A DNA stretch of 64,000 nt. Source: DATEZO01 sp035255485 (GTDB lineage: Bacteria > Pseudomonadota > Gammaproteobacteria > Burkholderiales > Burkholderiaceae_D). The stretch spans positions 28,421-92,420 of the forward strand of contig DATEZO010000231.1 of NCBI GenBank assembly GCA_035255485.1, given 5' to 3'. Within the stretch, counting starts at the first letter, position 1. The number at the start of each line of letters is the position of its first letter. The position numbers and the translations under genes were made by a program. Shown here one piece after another: positions 37,554 through 45,401 of the stretch. The notes under the pieces are model-generated. The model did not search any database, was not told the origin of the DNA, and saw nothing but the letters and a program-made list of their open reading frames with translations.

Positions 37554-37856
37554 TTATTGAAATAGGGGGTCTGCATACTCGATCGGATCGAAGTTGTCGG
37601 CAACGGCCGCCTCAACGACCTGCGGGTCCGGACAAGGAGCGGCCGGCGGTCCGCCTTCAAGCCATGCGATAAGCGGGCGGCTGTACACATGGCGCAACCT
37701 GCGCGGACCTAATCGAAGAACCCGATCGATGCCGGGGATATCGCCGTTTTCAATTGCGGATTCCAGAAGCGCCGGGGTAATCCCGGCAATTGTTGCGGCT
37801 GCCTCTAATGAATAGAGGGGCCGCAGGGGCGGCCTAAATTGTTTAGGTGTGTCCAT
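37554..37856 (-). CDS. Small predicted DNA-binding element protein
   Basis: 100 residues. LYSLEAAATIAGITPALLESAIENGDIPG...RHVYSRPLIAWLEG has the shape of a MerR/excisionase-type winged helix, which would make it a regulator sitting at the head of the capsid-tape measure operon. The acidic C terminus is probably disordered. Function inferred from fold pattern only. Confidence 0.55.
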   Translation of the reverse strand: MDTPKQFRPPLRPLYSLEAAATIAGITPALLESAIENGDIPGIDRVLRLGPRRLRHVYSRPLIAWLEGGPPAAPCPDPQVVEAAVADNFDPIEYADPLFQ

Positions 37857-38185
37857 GATTGCTGTCCGTGGTTGGTGTTATTGAGTGCGTTAGAAACAGG
37901 CACCACATTACAACCAGGTAGAGAGAATCGGACTGCGGCACAATTTCGCAAATAGGTTTGAAGATATTTGACCGGGTTTAGACCGTGTGCCGGGATGGGT
38001 TGAAAGGTTTTCAAATCCGAAACTTTAAGACTAGGCGATCACTGGGCCTCTTCGTGCCCGCTCGGCCCACGGATGGCGCCAGGGTCCCCGACGACGTTGA
38101 AACCTGCAGAGAATTGCAAAACGCCCACGGCAAGCGTGAGTTCGTGCGGATGCACTGACACGGCATGCACCCGCTTGCCTCTGCA
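37857..38185. other. Gap between replication and structural modules
   Basis: 329 bp where tailed phages would keep terminase and portal genes. It may hold the promoter of the structural operon (AT-rich part near 37900-38030). A possible GTG-initiated 43-codon gene occupies 38039-38170. Confidence 0.5.
38039..38170 (-). CDS. Possible 43-residue small protein
   Basis: GTG-initiated frame with AGAGG about 6 nt upstream, in the same frame as the preceding 115-residue gene after its TGA stop. The product (HAVSVHPHELTLAVGVLQFS, then AGFNVVGDPG and a polar end) looks protein-like, with a hydrophobic core. It could also be the tail of a formerly longer protein cut by the TGA. No family recognised. 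Confidence 0.3.
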   Translation of the reverse strand: MHAVSVHPHELTLAVGVLQFSAGFNVVGDPGAIRGPSGHEEAQ

Positions 38186-38533
38186 TCAATGCAGATTGCG
38201 TGACTCAGCCGTCCGGATAAGGCTTGGCAAGCCAGCCATAAAGGCGCCAGCGGCGCGTGCTTCGTCTGCTGTGCCGGCGTAGTCGATCTCTGCCCACTGG
38301 CGCGCGGCTTCGTCGAACTGTCCCGCGCGCTTGTAATAGTGCGCAGCAACGAATGCCATATGCTGTTCATCCACCAGCGGGGCAGCATCGGCCAATAGGG
38401 TAGTGAGTAAGTCTTCAAGGAATGGGGAAAGACCCGGTTCGCCCAGGACCATGGCAAGTAGGTACGGCCGCGCCTTGACCAGTAGTTCGGCAACGGCTGC
38501 CACGATCGCATCAATGATTGCTCGTTCGCTCAT
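38186..38533 (-). CDS. Element protein of unknown function
   Basis: 115 residues, helical, with a hydrophobic N-terminal half (IIDAIVAAVAELLVKARPYLLAMVL) and Ala-rich helices; TPR-like HYYKRAGQFDEAARQWAEID. Start overlaps the upstream small gene by 4 bp. No family recognised. Confidence 0.45.
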   Translation of the reverse strand: MSERAIIDAIVAAVAELLVKARPYLLAMVLGEPGLSPFLEDLLTTLLADAAPLVDEQHMAFVAAHYYKRAGQFDEAARQWAEIDYAGTADEARAAGAFMAGLPSLIRTAESRNLH

Positions 38534-38733
38534 GCTGACCGCCTAACAGGTGCCAGGTTAATTTTTCGACGGCGCGGTGAATATGCCCGCTGTAGTTTTC
38601 GACGGATGCGGATTTGTTCGGATACCGGCAAATCCGCAAAACAGAAAAGCGGGGTGGATATTTGTTGAATGATCCATCTGCCATTTACACGATATATCTG
38701 ATATGTGCCGATATGTAAGTTATGGTCTTGCAA
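38530..38733 (-). CDS. Small basic element protein of unknown function
   Basis: 67 residues, strongly basic C terminus (IRIRRKLQRAYSPRRRKINL). It may bind nucleic acid. Cotranscribed with the following 115-residue gene (ATGA overlap). The 178 bp upstream, before the primase stop, hold no gene. Confidence 0.45.
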   Translation of the reverse strand: MQDHNLHIGTYQIYRVNGRWIIQQISTPLFCFADLPVSEQIRIRRKLQRAYSPRRRKINLAPVRRSA

Positions 38734-38911
38734 GTTAGTATCCTTTCGTTGTCCAGATTGTCACTCGCGCGCGCAAAGTGGAATTTGGAAAATTGAAATC
38801 GCGAGGGGTACGAATTGGAAGCTAATAAGAAAAGAGGTAAATTCGTATTTATGTCCCGTGCGCGCAAGTGACAAAGTGGACGTTTCAGAATTCAAGTAAA
38901 ACGGGTTTCTA

Positions 38912-41383
38912 TTATTTGTCCATTTTGTCACTTGAGGCATAGCCCCGAATTTCAGAAACAACCTGTGCGCGGCGTTCACGTTCCGCGGTCGCTTGCGCCG
39001 CAAATTTGACGTGGACAGCCGGACTAACGTCCCATTGCGTAATGCGTCCGCGTAGTTCCTTTTTAGGTGCTATCCAACCTGCCATCTCTAATTGGCGCAT
39101 CACATCGGCCCGCCCGCGTTCATCGTCCCGTAGTTCTTTTAATGCTTCGCGGTATATGTCCCGATCGCTGATCGTTCCGCATCCGTGAGCCAGGATATAG
39201 CCTGCTACGCGGCGCGCTTGCCGCTGCAACTCTGATTCCCCGATAATTCGCGCGTAGAAATCGAATGTCGCAGGGATTACCAATTCAAAGAAAAGACGGA
39301 TAGCTTTCTCCGCCGTGCTTTCCTCAATGATTTCAGAGGGTACGGCTCCGTCGCTGAAAAGGTCTTCCCCCGTGCGGTTTTCAATCAGGTGAAACGTCAG
39401 AACCAGGCGCATAAGCTGGCCTGCTCCTTTACCGAGTGCGGCCGTGATTCGCCTATCGTTTGCTGGACTGGCTGCAATTTCTCGCAATCGGCGCCTGGCG
39501 TTATCTACTTTTTCTTGTGCTGCTGGCGACATGCGGAATAATTCAGGCCAAATAAATTGACCGTCCCGTACTGCTGCCAGTTCTTCTATCAAAGCACGCC
39601 ACGCAGTTATTGCAGCTATATCCGGAGTCACGTCAGCGTCAACCCCTGCGGCCCGTATCGGGATGCAGATAAAACGCTGTAATAGGCCATCGTCGCCAAG
39701 TTTTCCAGCAATATCGAGCATGGGACCTGGCTGTATCCCTCCGATGATGGATACACTCAAATTCGGAATGAAAATAGACCCTTTGACTCGATCGACGGTA
39801 TACGGGGCACCGTTATATGCCTGTAACCAAAACCCTCGGTCTTTCGATGTGCCGGCTTGTCGATACGCATCCATACCGCCAAACCATGCGGATAGCTCAT
39901 CCTGCACTACCAGCATGCCTGCTGGGTTTGAGTGCAGTATGTTTGCAAGAGATTCCGTCGTGGCATCATGCGCCAACAGCCGGCGCATTTGCGGCGGTTC
40001 AGGCTCGGTATCTTTGTTTTTCCTGGCGATCGCTAGGCGATCACGCCACTTGCCCATTTCAAAATCGTATTGCGTGGCATAGTTCCGCTGTATATCTTCA
40101 ATTGGTGAGATGACGGCGGACATGGGCGGGGATTTTTGGGTTGATGGATCGCCAACAACAGCAGCCCATAACCGTGGAGATTCGCGCCAAGTATGGTCAT
40201 TGGCTTTTACCTGTACTTTGAGTTTATCCGGGGTTATACCCGCGGCGGCAACAAGTGCGGTCCAGGCAGGGATAAGCGGGTCGCAACCCATTCGATATGC
40301 AATGTCAGCAGCAAGGTTTGCAATAGTGTCCGGGTAGTGCTGCGGGTTGAATGTCGGGGATTGCTGGTGCCCGCTTGCAAAGAGATTTAGCGGCCCGCCC
40401 GGTTTGCTTGTCTCTTCCGAGAACCCCGCCAACGCAAACTTTTGATACGCACTTTTTACAAGCCGCGGGATTTCGGTCAAGCGCTCCTTATATCGCGCCG
40501 TCCCATCGGAATAATTTTCGGCGTATCCGGACAACATATCCTCTGCAATCTCGGGGTGTACTCCGACGCTAGCAAAATGCGCGGCAACGTCACGTAAAGC
40601 GGCGTGCAGCCCCTCGTTTGCAGATTTGACCGTCTGTAGTGCGGTGCCGATTTCGAAGCGGGGACGATCGCTGTTTGCCGTTGCCAGCAATGGCGGGAAC
40701 GCTTGTGTAATTTGGTCCCAGGTATATCGGGCCTGACTTGGATGTTCTCCAACAATTCGCACTAGATGCGGCTTTGCCGGATTCTTGAGATGTAGGGTAC
40801 CAGGCAATCGCAGGACTCGGGCAATATCGCCAGCGTTCGTATCGCCGCCGATATGCGGATGCACTGTACACATTGCCTTTGTCACAGCGCTAAAATCAGC
40901 CGGCGATGGTAACGCATCGGTGAACCAATAATAGTGATGTTTGCCGGGTGAGCTTTCGACAATCAGATGCGGTGGTAGATGCCAGTCTTCACAGATTGGC
41001 GCGATGGTATCAGCATCTACCCATACCGCCCGCACACCAGTGATATCGTCAGCTTTGCGCCCGCGGCCTGCTGTTTGATTTACAGTGACATATACACCGT
41101 ATCCAAGCGCCTGCAATCTCTCAATTTTTGCCCACGCATCTTTTACTGATGCACGCCATACCTTGGGTTTGTGTTCGGTTTCTGTTCCTTCGGGGTGAAA
41201 GGCAGCGAACGTTAAATCACTGTCGGATGAGCCGGCCAATTTTTCGGCAAAATCCAGCGTTTGACGAATGTCCAGTTGCCGCACGCTCGAATCTGTGGCA
41301 CGATTACGGTTGTCGAAAGTTGTCGTATTATCGTTTTCCGAAACCCCGCCTTGCCCGCGGGGTTTTTCTTTTTGGTGTGTCAT
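38912..41383 (-). CDS. RepB-type primase fused to DUF3987 helicase-like protein
   Basis: 823 residues. The N-terminal part (about 40-250) is a RepB/archaeo-eukaryotic-type primase: VRAVWVDADTIAP supplies catalytic acids and HHYYWFTD with GDTNAGDIARVLRLPG follows. The rest matches DUF3987 replication proteins with a P-loop-like GDPSTQKSP (about 410) and the acidic VVQDELSAWFGG motif. It would prime and probably unwind the element's own DNA, giving autonomous replication. It follows the AlpA gene by 4 bp. Confidence 0.8.
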   Translation of the reverse strand: MTHQKEKPRGQGGVSENDNTTTFDNRNRATDSSVRQLDIRQTLDFAEKLAGSSDSDLTFAAFHPEGTETEHKPKVWRASVKDAWAKIERLQALGYGVYVTVNQTAGRGRKADDITGVRAVWVDADTIAPICEDWHLPPHLIVESSPGKHHYYWFTDALPSPADFSAVTKAMCTVHPHIGGDTNAGDIARVLRLPGTLHLKNPAKPHLVRIVGEHPSQARYTWDQITQAFPPLLATANSDRPRFEIGTALQTVKSANEGLHAALRDVAAHFASVGVHPEIAEDMLSGYAENYSDGTARYKERLTEIPRLVKSAYQKFALAGFSEETSKPGGPLNLFASGHQQSPTFNPQHYPDTIANLAADIAYRMGCDPLIPAWTALVAAAGITPDKLKVQVKANDHTWRESPRLWAAVVGDPSTQKSPPMSAVISPIEDIQRNYATQYDFEMGKWRDRLAIARKNKDTEPEPPQMRRLLAHDATTESLANILHSNPAGMLVVQDELSAWFGGMDAYRQAGTSKDRGFWLQAYNGAPYTVDRVKGSIFIPNLSVSIIGGIQPGPMLDIAGKLGDDGLLQRFICIPIRAAGVDADVTPDIAAITAWRALIEELAAVRDGQFIWPELFRMSPAAQEKVDNARRRLREIAASPANDRRITAALGKGAGQLMRLVLTFHLIENRTGEDLFSDGAVPSEIIEESTAEKAIRLFFELVIPATFDFYARIIGESELQRQARRVAGYILAHGCGTISDRDIYREALKELRDDERGRADVMRQLEMAGWIAPKKELRGRITQWDVSPAVHVKFAAQATAERERRAQVVSEIRGYASSDKMDK

Positions 41384-41387
41384 AGAA

Positions 41388-41639
41388 TCACACCCCCGAT
41401 GCCGATACGATTAACGCACGGATGTCTTCTACGCGCCAAACCGTCACGCGCGGTGATAGTTTTACAGGTTGAGGATAGCGCCCGGATTTCACACCGGCCC
41501 ACCAGCTACTTTTGCAAATAGGGATCAATGGTGCAACAGGCGGATCTGTATCAGGGTTGCCGACGATTTGCGGCAAGCGTAGAAATCCCGTGGGGGGTAA
41601 CGATGCCGACTGATTGCTTACGATAGCGGATTGACGCAC
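41388..41639 (-). CDS. AlpA-family regulator
   Basis: 83 residues with the AlpA winged helix: FLRLPQIVGN...IPICKSSWWAGVKSGRYPQPVKLSPRVTVWRVEDIRALI. In P4-like elements and genomic islands AlpA proteins activate int/excision or replication genes. It is the first gene of the early operon, 4 bp before the primase gene. Confidence 0.82.
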   Translation of the reverse strand: MRQSAIVSNQSASLPPTGFLRLPQIVGNPDTDPPVAPLIPICKSSWWAGVKSGRYPQPVKLSPRVTVWRVEDIRALIVSASGV

Positions 41640-41944
41640 GATTTCTCCATTTAAGAAAAATCCGGTCCTTGTATGTGAGATTGTCGAGCAACAGGGAACC
41701 AGATAAATTTATTGGTTCCGCTTGTCGCCGCCTCCCTGGGCGGTTATCTGCTCAAGTTAGAAGATGATGCTCGGTGCCGTCGCATGCGGAATCGACGTGC
41801 CCCCGGTCATCACTGCCGCTGTTTAAGCCGGCCCCTCTATGCAATTTCGGAGAGGGTCACAAGTATATTGCATACTTGATATGTGCAATATAACAGAATC
41901 CGTTACAGTCCAGCAACGTATTTTGACTAAAAAAACAATATTTA
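41640..41944. other. Control region between integrase and alpA
   Basis: 305 bp between the integrase stop and alpA start, both genes on the minus strand. It holds a 29-bp inverted repeat (41864-41892) and AT-rich flanks suited to the alpA promoter. No lysogeny repressor gene is present here or elsewhere in the element. Confidence 0.5.
41864..41892. promoter_or_regulatory. Inverted repeat upstream of alpA
   Basis: TATATTGCA and TGCAATATA are perfect 9-bp arms separated by 11 bp, about 225 bp upstream of alpA and 53 bp past the integrase stop. Arm length and spacing suit a dimeric repressor operator or an integrase/AlpA arm site. Confidence 0.5.
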
Positions 41945-43432
41945 TTAGATAGCCGGCTGCAATGGAACTACGTTCGATGCGTTCAGGATATTACTGATTT
42001 GCTCTCCCAGTAGCGCCCATGCTTCGCGCTTCTCTTGCGCGTAGTCGTGATGCATGTAGTGCCTGCGCACCTTGCTGCCTGCCAAAACATGATTCTGGCA
42101 GCGGTCGATAATATCCAGCGACACGCCCAGGCTTTGCATCATGGTCGCACCGGTGCGCCGCAGATCGTGCGGTGTCCATGCGCCGTTCTTGCCCTCCCCT
42201 AAGACGAGCGTGTTATCGTGCCGGCGGTTCTTCATCGGCTTACGCGGGGTGCCGTCTTTGCTTTTCTTGAACATCGATTGGCGGTCGCCTATCTGCTTGC
42301 TCATCGACTTTTGGCAGACGTGGGTATTGTCTTTATTCTTGGCCGGGAAACACCATTCAGATTTACCGGTGATTTTTTCCAATTGCCGGAAATGAGTCAG
42401 TGTGAAATCAGACAGGTACACCGTTAGATCGTCAAGATTGCCTTTGACGTTTTCCTTCGGGATGAACCATTTACCGGTATCGAAATCAACATGCTCCCAG
42501 CGCGCCATCGACAGCTCCCCTACCCGGCACAAGGTAGATAGCATGATCCATATTGCGCATTGCGTCGTCTGTTCGACAGGTTGCGCCGTGCTGCGCTTGT
42601 TTGGAGCGGCGTTGTATTCGTCTTGTATCCGTTTAAAAATATCGCGCAGTTCGCGGATTTCATCAGCAGACAAGATGCGGTTGCGTTGATTATTCATGTC
42701 GTAATCGGGACTGACGATCTCTTTAATCTCGATCAAGGCCATGGGGTTTCCCTCTGCCATCAGCTTGCGCCACGGCTGCCGCTTTTCAGCCCAGATGAAC
42801 ATTTGCGTCAGGTTGTTGCGCATGATAACTGCCGTCCGGTTGACACCACGCGCTACCATCGCACTCAACACACCGCGCAAATCATGTTCGCTCAAATCCT
42901 TGATTGTCTTCTTTCCTATCTTGGGCAGCACATCGGCTTTGAAAGAACGTTGCAGTTCTGCATTGCCGTCCTTGCGCCGGACGTGGACGGTGATCCAAGC
43001 ATCGAACATATCTTTGACGGTGAGTCTTTCGACCTCGATTTTTTTCTGAAGCAAGGCCTCCGCTTCGGCCTTGGCTTTCGCCTCTGCTGCCAGCCGGTCA
43101 ATTTCTTGTTGCAGAAATTCTTTAGGGTCTAGTCCGCGCTTTCGCCAATCCTTGAGTTCGGCAGCGATTTTCCGCGCATTTTCCAATGTCAGTTTTGCGC
43201 CGGAAGAGAGTTTGTAAATGCTGCTTTCAAAATCCGGCAGGCTTGCATCGTAATCACCCAATGTCATATAAACCGACTTGGTACCTACCTTGTATGTGTA
43301 CATCCAGGAGCGTGAAAGATTGCCAGACTGGCCTTTGCGAAAGCGGATGTATAGACCATTACCATCCGGCAGTCGCTCATCGTTTTCTATTGGCTTATGT
43401 TTCTCAATTTTTGTCGCAGTGAGTTTTCGCAC
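41945..43432 (-). CDS. int: P4-type tyrosine recombinase (integrase)
   Basis: 495 residues. An N-terminal arm-binding domain (DUF4102-like: LPDGNGLYIRFRKGQSG...W-YTYKVG) is followed by a coiled linker of Lys/Glu/Ala, a core-binding domain and the catalytic domain. Catalytic residues are Arg in STLCRVGELSMARW, HDLRRTG, His in CQNHVLAGSK and the nucleophile Tyr in RRHYMHHDY. It integrates the element into tRNA-Pro; attR lies 195 bp upstream of its start. It is about 80 residues longer than typical P4 integrases, partly from the charged linker and an insertion before HDLRR. Confidence 0.93.
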   Translation of the reverse strand: MRKLTATKIEKHKPIENDERLPDGNGLYIRFRKGQSGNLSRSWMYTYKVGTKSVYMTLGDYDASLPDFESSIYKLSSGAKLTLENARKIAAELKDWRKRGLDPKEFLQQEIDRLAAEAKAKAEAEALLQKKIEVERLTVKDMFDAWITVHVRRKDGNAELQRSFKADVLPKIGKKTIKDLSEHDLRGVLSAMVARGVNRTAVIMRNNLTQMFIWAEKRQPWRKLMAEGNPMALIEIKEIVSPDYDMNNQRNRILSADEIRELRDIFKRIQDEYNAAPNKRSTAQPVEQTTQCAIWIMLSTLCRVGELSMARWEHVDFDTGKWFIPKENVKGNLDDLTVYLSDFTLTHFRQLEKITGKSEWCFPAKNKDNTHVCQKSMSKQIGDRQSMFKKSKDGTPRKPMKNRRHDNTLVLGEGKNGAWTPHDLRRTGATMMQSLGVSLDIIDRCQNHVLAGSKVRRHYMHHDYAQEKREAWALLGEQISNILNASNVVPLQPAI

Positions 43433-43627
43433 GGCTACCCCTTAATTTTTTCTAAAAGTTCTTACCAAACAAAATCACGGTAAGAATTTGGTAAGAAATA
43501 TTTTAAGGATTGTAGTGTATCCAATTAAACGCCGTTGGACAATCAAATGGCTCAAACCATTGAATTTAAATATATTATTCTCTGAATTTACATCCTGCTG
43601 GATGCTATTGGACAAATATTTAATTAG

Positions 43628-43677
43628 ATGGGGTGCAAGGGGTAGAGTGTTCGAATCACTCCGTCCCGACCAATAAA
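43628..43677 (+). repeat. attR: second copy of the 50-bp tRNA-Pro repeat
   Basis: Matches 30271-30320 at 49 of 50 positions. Upstream bases do not extend the tRNA, so this copy is only the 3' part. It is followed by the chromosomal terminator. Confidence 0.95.
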
Positions 43678-43679
43678 TT

Positions 43680-43717
43680 AAAGCCGGTAGTGAGAGTATT
43701 CACTGACCGGCTTTTTT
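43680..43717 (+). terminator. Original chromosomal terminator of tRNA-Pro
   Basis: A stem AAAGCCGGTAGTGA with TCACTGACCGGCTTT (one bulged base, 6-nt loop) and a TTTTTTG run directly follow attR. It was probably the tRNA-Pro terminator before integration. Confidence 0.8.
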
Positions 43718-44137
43718 GTTTCATACATAGATACCAGCGCCAATCATCAATCCGGCCGAAGCTGCGCGCTGCAAAGTCCCGGCTTTGCAAAAATCATGGG
43801 ACATGAAGAAAAATGGAAGCACCATAACGGCTGCAAGTAGGCCAACATGTTTTACGACAAGCGCTCAAAGCACCCTTCTCCGTTTCCTGCCACGACCGAG
43901 ACACGTCATCCGGACCAGACGCGAGCATTGCCCCATCGTGCCACCATGGCATCGAAAATGCGTTCCAGTCATGCGCTGGCCTATCCGCGCTTCAATCTGG
44001 AAACGCTTGCGGCACATCAACGCAATGCAATACAAAATGGCGGCAATGAGAGTGGGATTTCCACTCTCATAATTGTGCAATGGAAAGACATCATGAAATC
44101 ACTTCACCGCATGTTGTGGGCACTTCTTGTCGCTTCA
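43718..44137. other. Region without recognised gene between attR and IS630 remnant
   Basis: 420 bp. Overlapping frames at 43785-44167 have no family resemblance and no ribosome site. The left end of the IS630 copy may lie in 44090-44137, but no terminal inverted repeat could be defined. Confidence 0.35.
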
Positions 44138-44815
44138 CTAAAGCGGTTTCATCCTGGTTGGGCATAGCCGGCATGGCGAATATAACGTTCGCATGCCGCG
44201 GCGGCGAAGTGATCGAGCAGACAATCGCAGACAGGCCAGAGCGCCTCCTTCGCGCGGTTTTTCTGAGCAAGATCTTGAATTTGGCAAAGACTGGTTCGAT
44301 CGGGTTGTAGTCGGGGCCGTACGGGGCAGGTAGCGTAACTGGGCACCAGCCGCTTCGATGGCTTCCTGAACACCGGCGATCTTGTACGAGCTAAGATTAT
44401 CCATCACCACGATATCGCCCGAGTGCCGCACCGGGAGCAGTGCCTGTTGCACCCAGGCGCGAAAGACATGGTCCTTGATCGGGCCATCGAGCACCCAGGG
44501 CGCCACCAGTCTGCAGGCACGCAAGGCGCCGACGAAGGTGGTGGTATGCCAGTGGCCGTAAGGCGCCTGCCCGCGACAGCGGGTGCCTTTCGGGGAACGC
44601 CCGCGACTTGGCGTCATGGCGGTGCTGGCCCAGGTCTCATCCAGAAAGGCCAGACGGCCCACATCGAGACCGGATTGCTCCGTGGCCCACGCACAACGTG
44701 TCTGCGCTACGTCCGGGCGTTCCTGTTCGGTGGCATGGAGCGTCTTTTTTTAAGACTCAGCCCCCAGCCGGGCCAGAGTCTTCCATAGGGTCGTCACGCT
44801 CACCTGAAAAGTTGA
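44138..44815 (-). pseudogene. IS630-family transposase remnant, frameshifted
   Basis: Reading from about 44815, fragments in different frames give VSVTTLWKTLARLG, then MGRLAFLDETWASTAMTPSRG (first DDE Asp/Glu context) through VMDNLSSYKIAGVQEAIEAAGA (second Asp), and finally CDCLLDHFAAAACERYIRHAGYAQPG in a shifted frame. These are consecutive parts of an IS630 DDE_3 transposase. The N-terminal half is missing and at least two frameshifts break it. It abuts the pqqD end of the PQQ locus. Confidence 0.75.
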
Positions 44816-44862
44816 TCCACCTTGTGGCTGGTTAGGGAAAACGTGCTCTAAAGTAGGCGGCA

Positions 44863-45147
44863 TCAGCCGCGCAGCCAGCCCTTGGTGCGGGCGATACGGA
44901 GAAATGCCTGGACACCTTCGGCGATGTCGGCATCGGGAAAGGCCGCCTGGAGCTCGGCAATGATGGTCGAAACACTACGCTGACCGTCGCACCGCTTCAA
45001 GATTTCGCCGGCCGAAGGGTTGAGTTTAATCAGGCCTTCCGGGTAGAGCAGGATGTAAGCGTCCTGACTGGATTCCCAACGGAAGACGAAATGCGGTGCC
45101 AGTCGTGGGCAAGCGTTATCGAGTGTGGTAGTGGTTTCCATGGTCAT
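44863..45147 (-). CDS. pqqD: PQQ biosynthesis protein PqqD
   Basis: A small chaperone that binds the precursor peptide PqqA and presents it to the radical-SAM enzyme PqqE. From ATG 45147 the product has 94 residues, normal for PqqD, with the family core APHFVFRWESSQDAYILLYPEG-LIKLNPSAGEILKRCDGQRSV. A second Met two codons later (45141) is equally possible. It follows pqqA by 59 bp and its partner pqqE is on the other strand 7 kb away. Confidence 0.93.
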   Translation of the reverse strand: MTMETTTTLDNACPRLAPHFVFRWESSQDAYILLYPEGLIKLNPSAGEILKRCDGQRSVSTIIAELQAAFPDADIAEGVQAFLRIARTKGWLRG

Positions 45148-45206
45148 GGCTGTATGGGCGCCGGCGTCGGGCGGAAGCACTATTCTGCCTTCGCCCGAAC
45201 AGCCGA

Positions 45207-45281
45207 TTAGCGCACGTAAACGTAAGCAGTGACTTCGAAGCCGAGGCGGATTTCGCAGTAAGCGGGTGTTTCCCAGATCAT
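45207..45281 (-). CDS. pqqA: PQQ precursor peptide PqqA
   Basis: 24 residues: MIWETPAYCEIRLGFEVTAY followed by VYVR. Glu16 and Tyr20 in EVTAY have exactly the E-x-x-x-Y spacing that PqqE crosslinks to form the PQQ skeleton. GGAGA sits 6 nt before the ATG. Too short for ordinary gene callers. It lies between pqqC and pqqD, rather than first in the operon, 120 bp after pqqC and with its own potential promoter (see the dyad at 45379-45395). Confidence 0.96.
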   Translation of the reverse strand: MIWETPAYCEIRLGFEVTAYVYVR

Positions 45282-45378
45282 GACAAGTCTCCTTGGTAGC
45301 GGAACGGCGACATGCCGCTCCTTGATTGATTATCTATTTCGGGTGCTCTGCAAACCAGCGACGTTTCGCCAAAAGCAA

Positions 45379-45395
45379 CTCATGAAAATCATGAG
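45379..45395. promoter_or_regulatory. Dyad CTCATGA-N3-TCATGAG upstream of pqqA
   Basis: CTCATGAAAATCATGAG has perfect 7-bp arms and lies about 98 bp before the pqqA ATG. The 16-base core TCATGAAAATCATGAG recurs at 51145-51160 upstream of the AraC-type regulator gene, suggesting a common regulator. Confidence 0.55.
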
Positions 45396-45401
45396 CCAGC
45401 G

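Larger units (their letters stand above)
30321..43677. mobile_element. 13.4-kb integrated prophage or satellite-like element in tRNA-Pro
   Basis: Bounded by 50-bp direct repeats of the tRNA 3' end, it carries an integrase next to the right repeat, an excisionase next to the left, AlpA, a primase, a major capsid protein and a tape measure protein. Every convincing gene is on the minus strand. From 37539 down to 31164 eight genes are packed with 4-bp ATGA overlaps or gaps of at most 20 bp. No terminase, portal, head protease, head-tail connector, tube, baseplate, holin or endolysin can be recognised. All listed frames are intact, which argues against random decay. A defective prophage or a capsid-encoding phage satellite are the two readings. 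Confidence 0.85.

Noticed and set aside
38011..38514. 167-codon minus-strand frame overlapping the 115-residue element gene
   Set aside because: A Trp/Arg/Ser-rich shadow frame; the 115-residue frame has the ATGA overlap with its neighbour.
43785..44167. Overlapping plus-strand frames after attR
   Set aside because: They run into the opposite-strand IS630 remnant and have no start signals or similarity.
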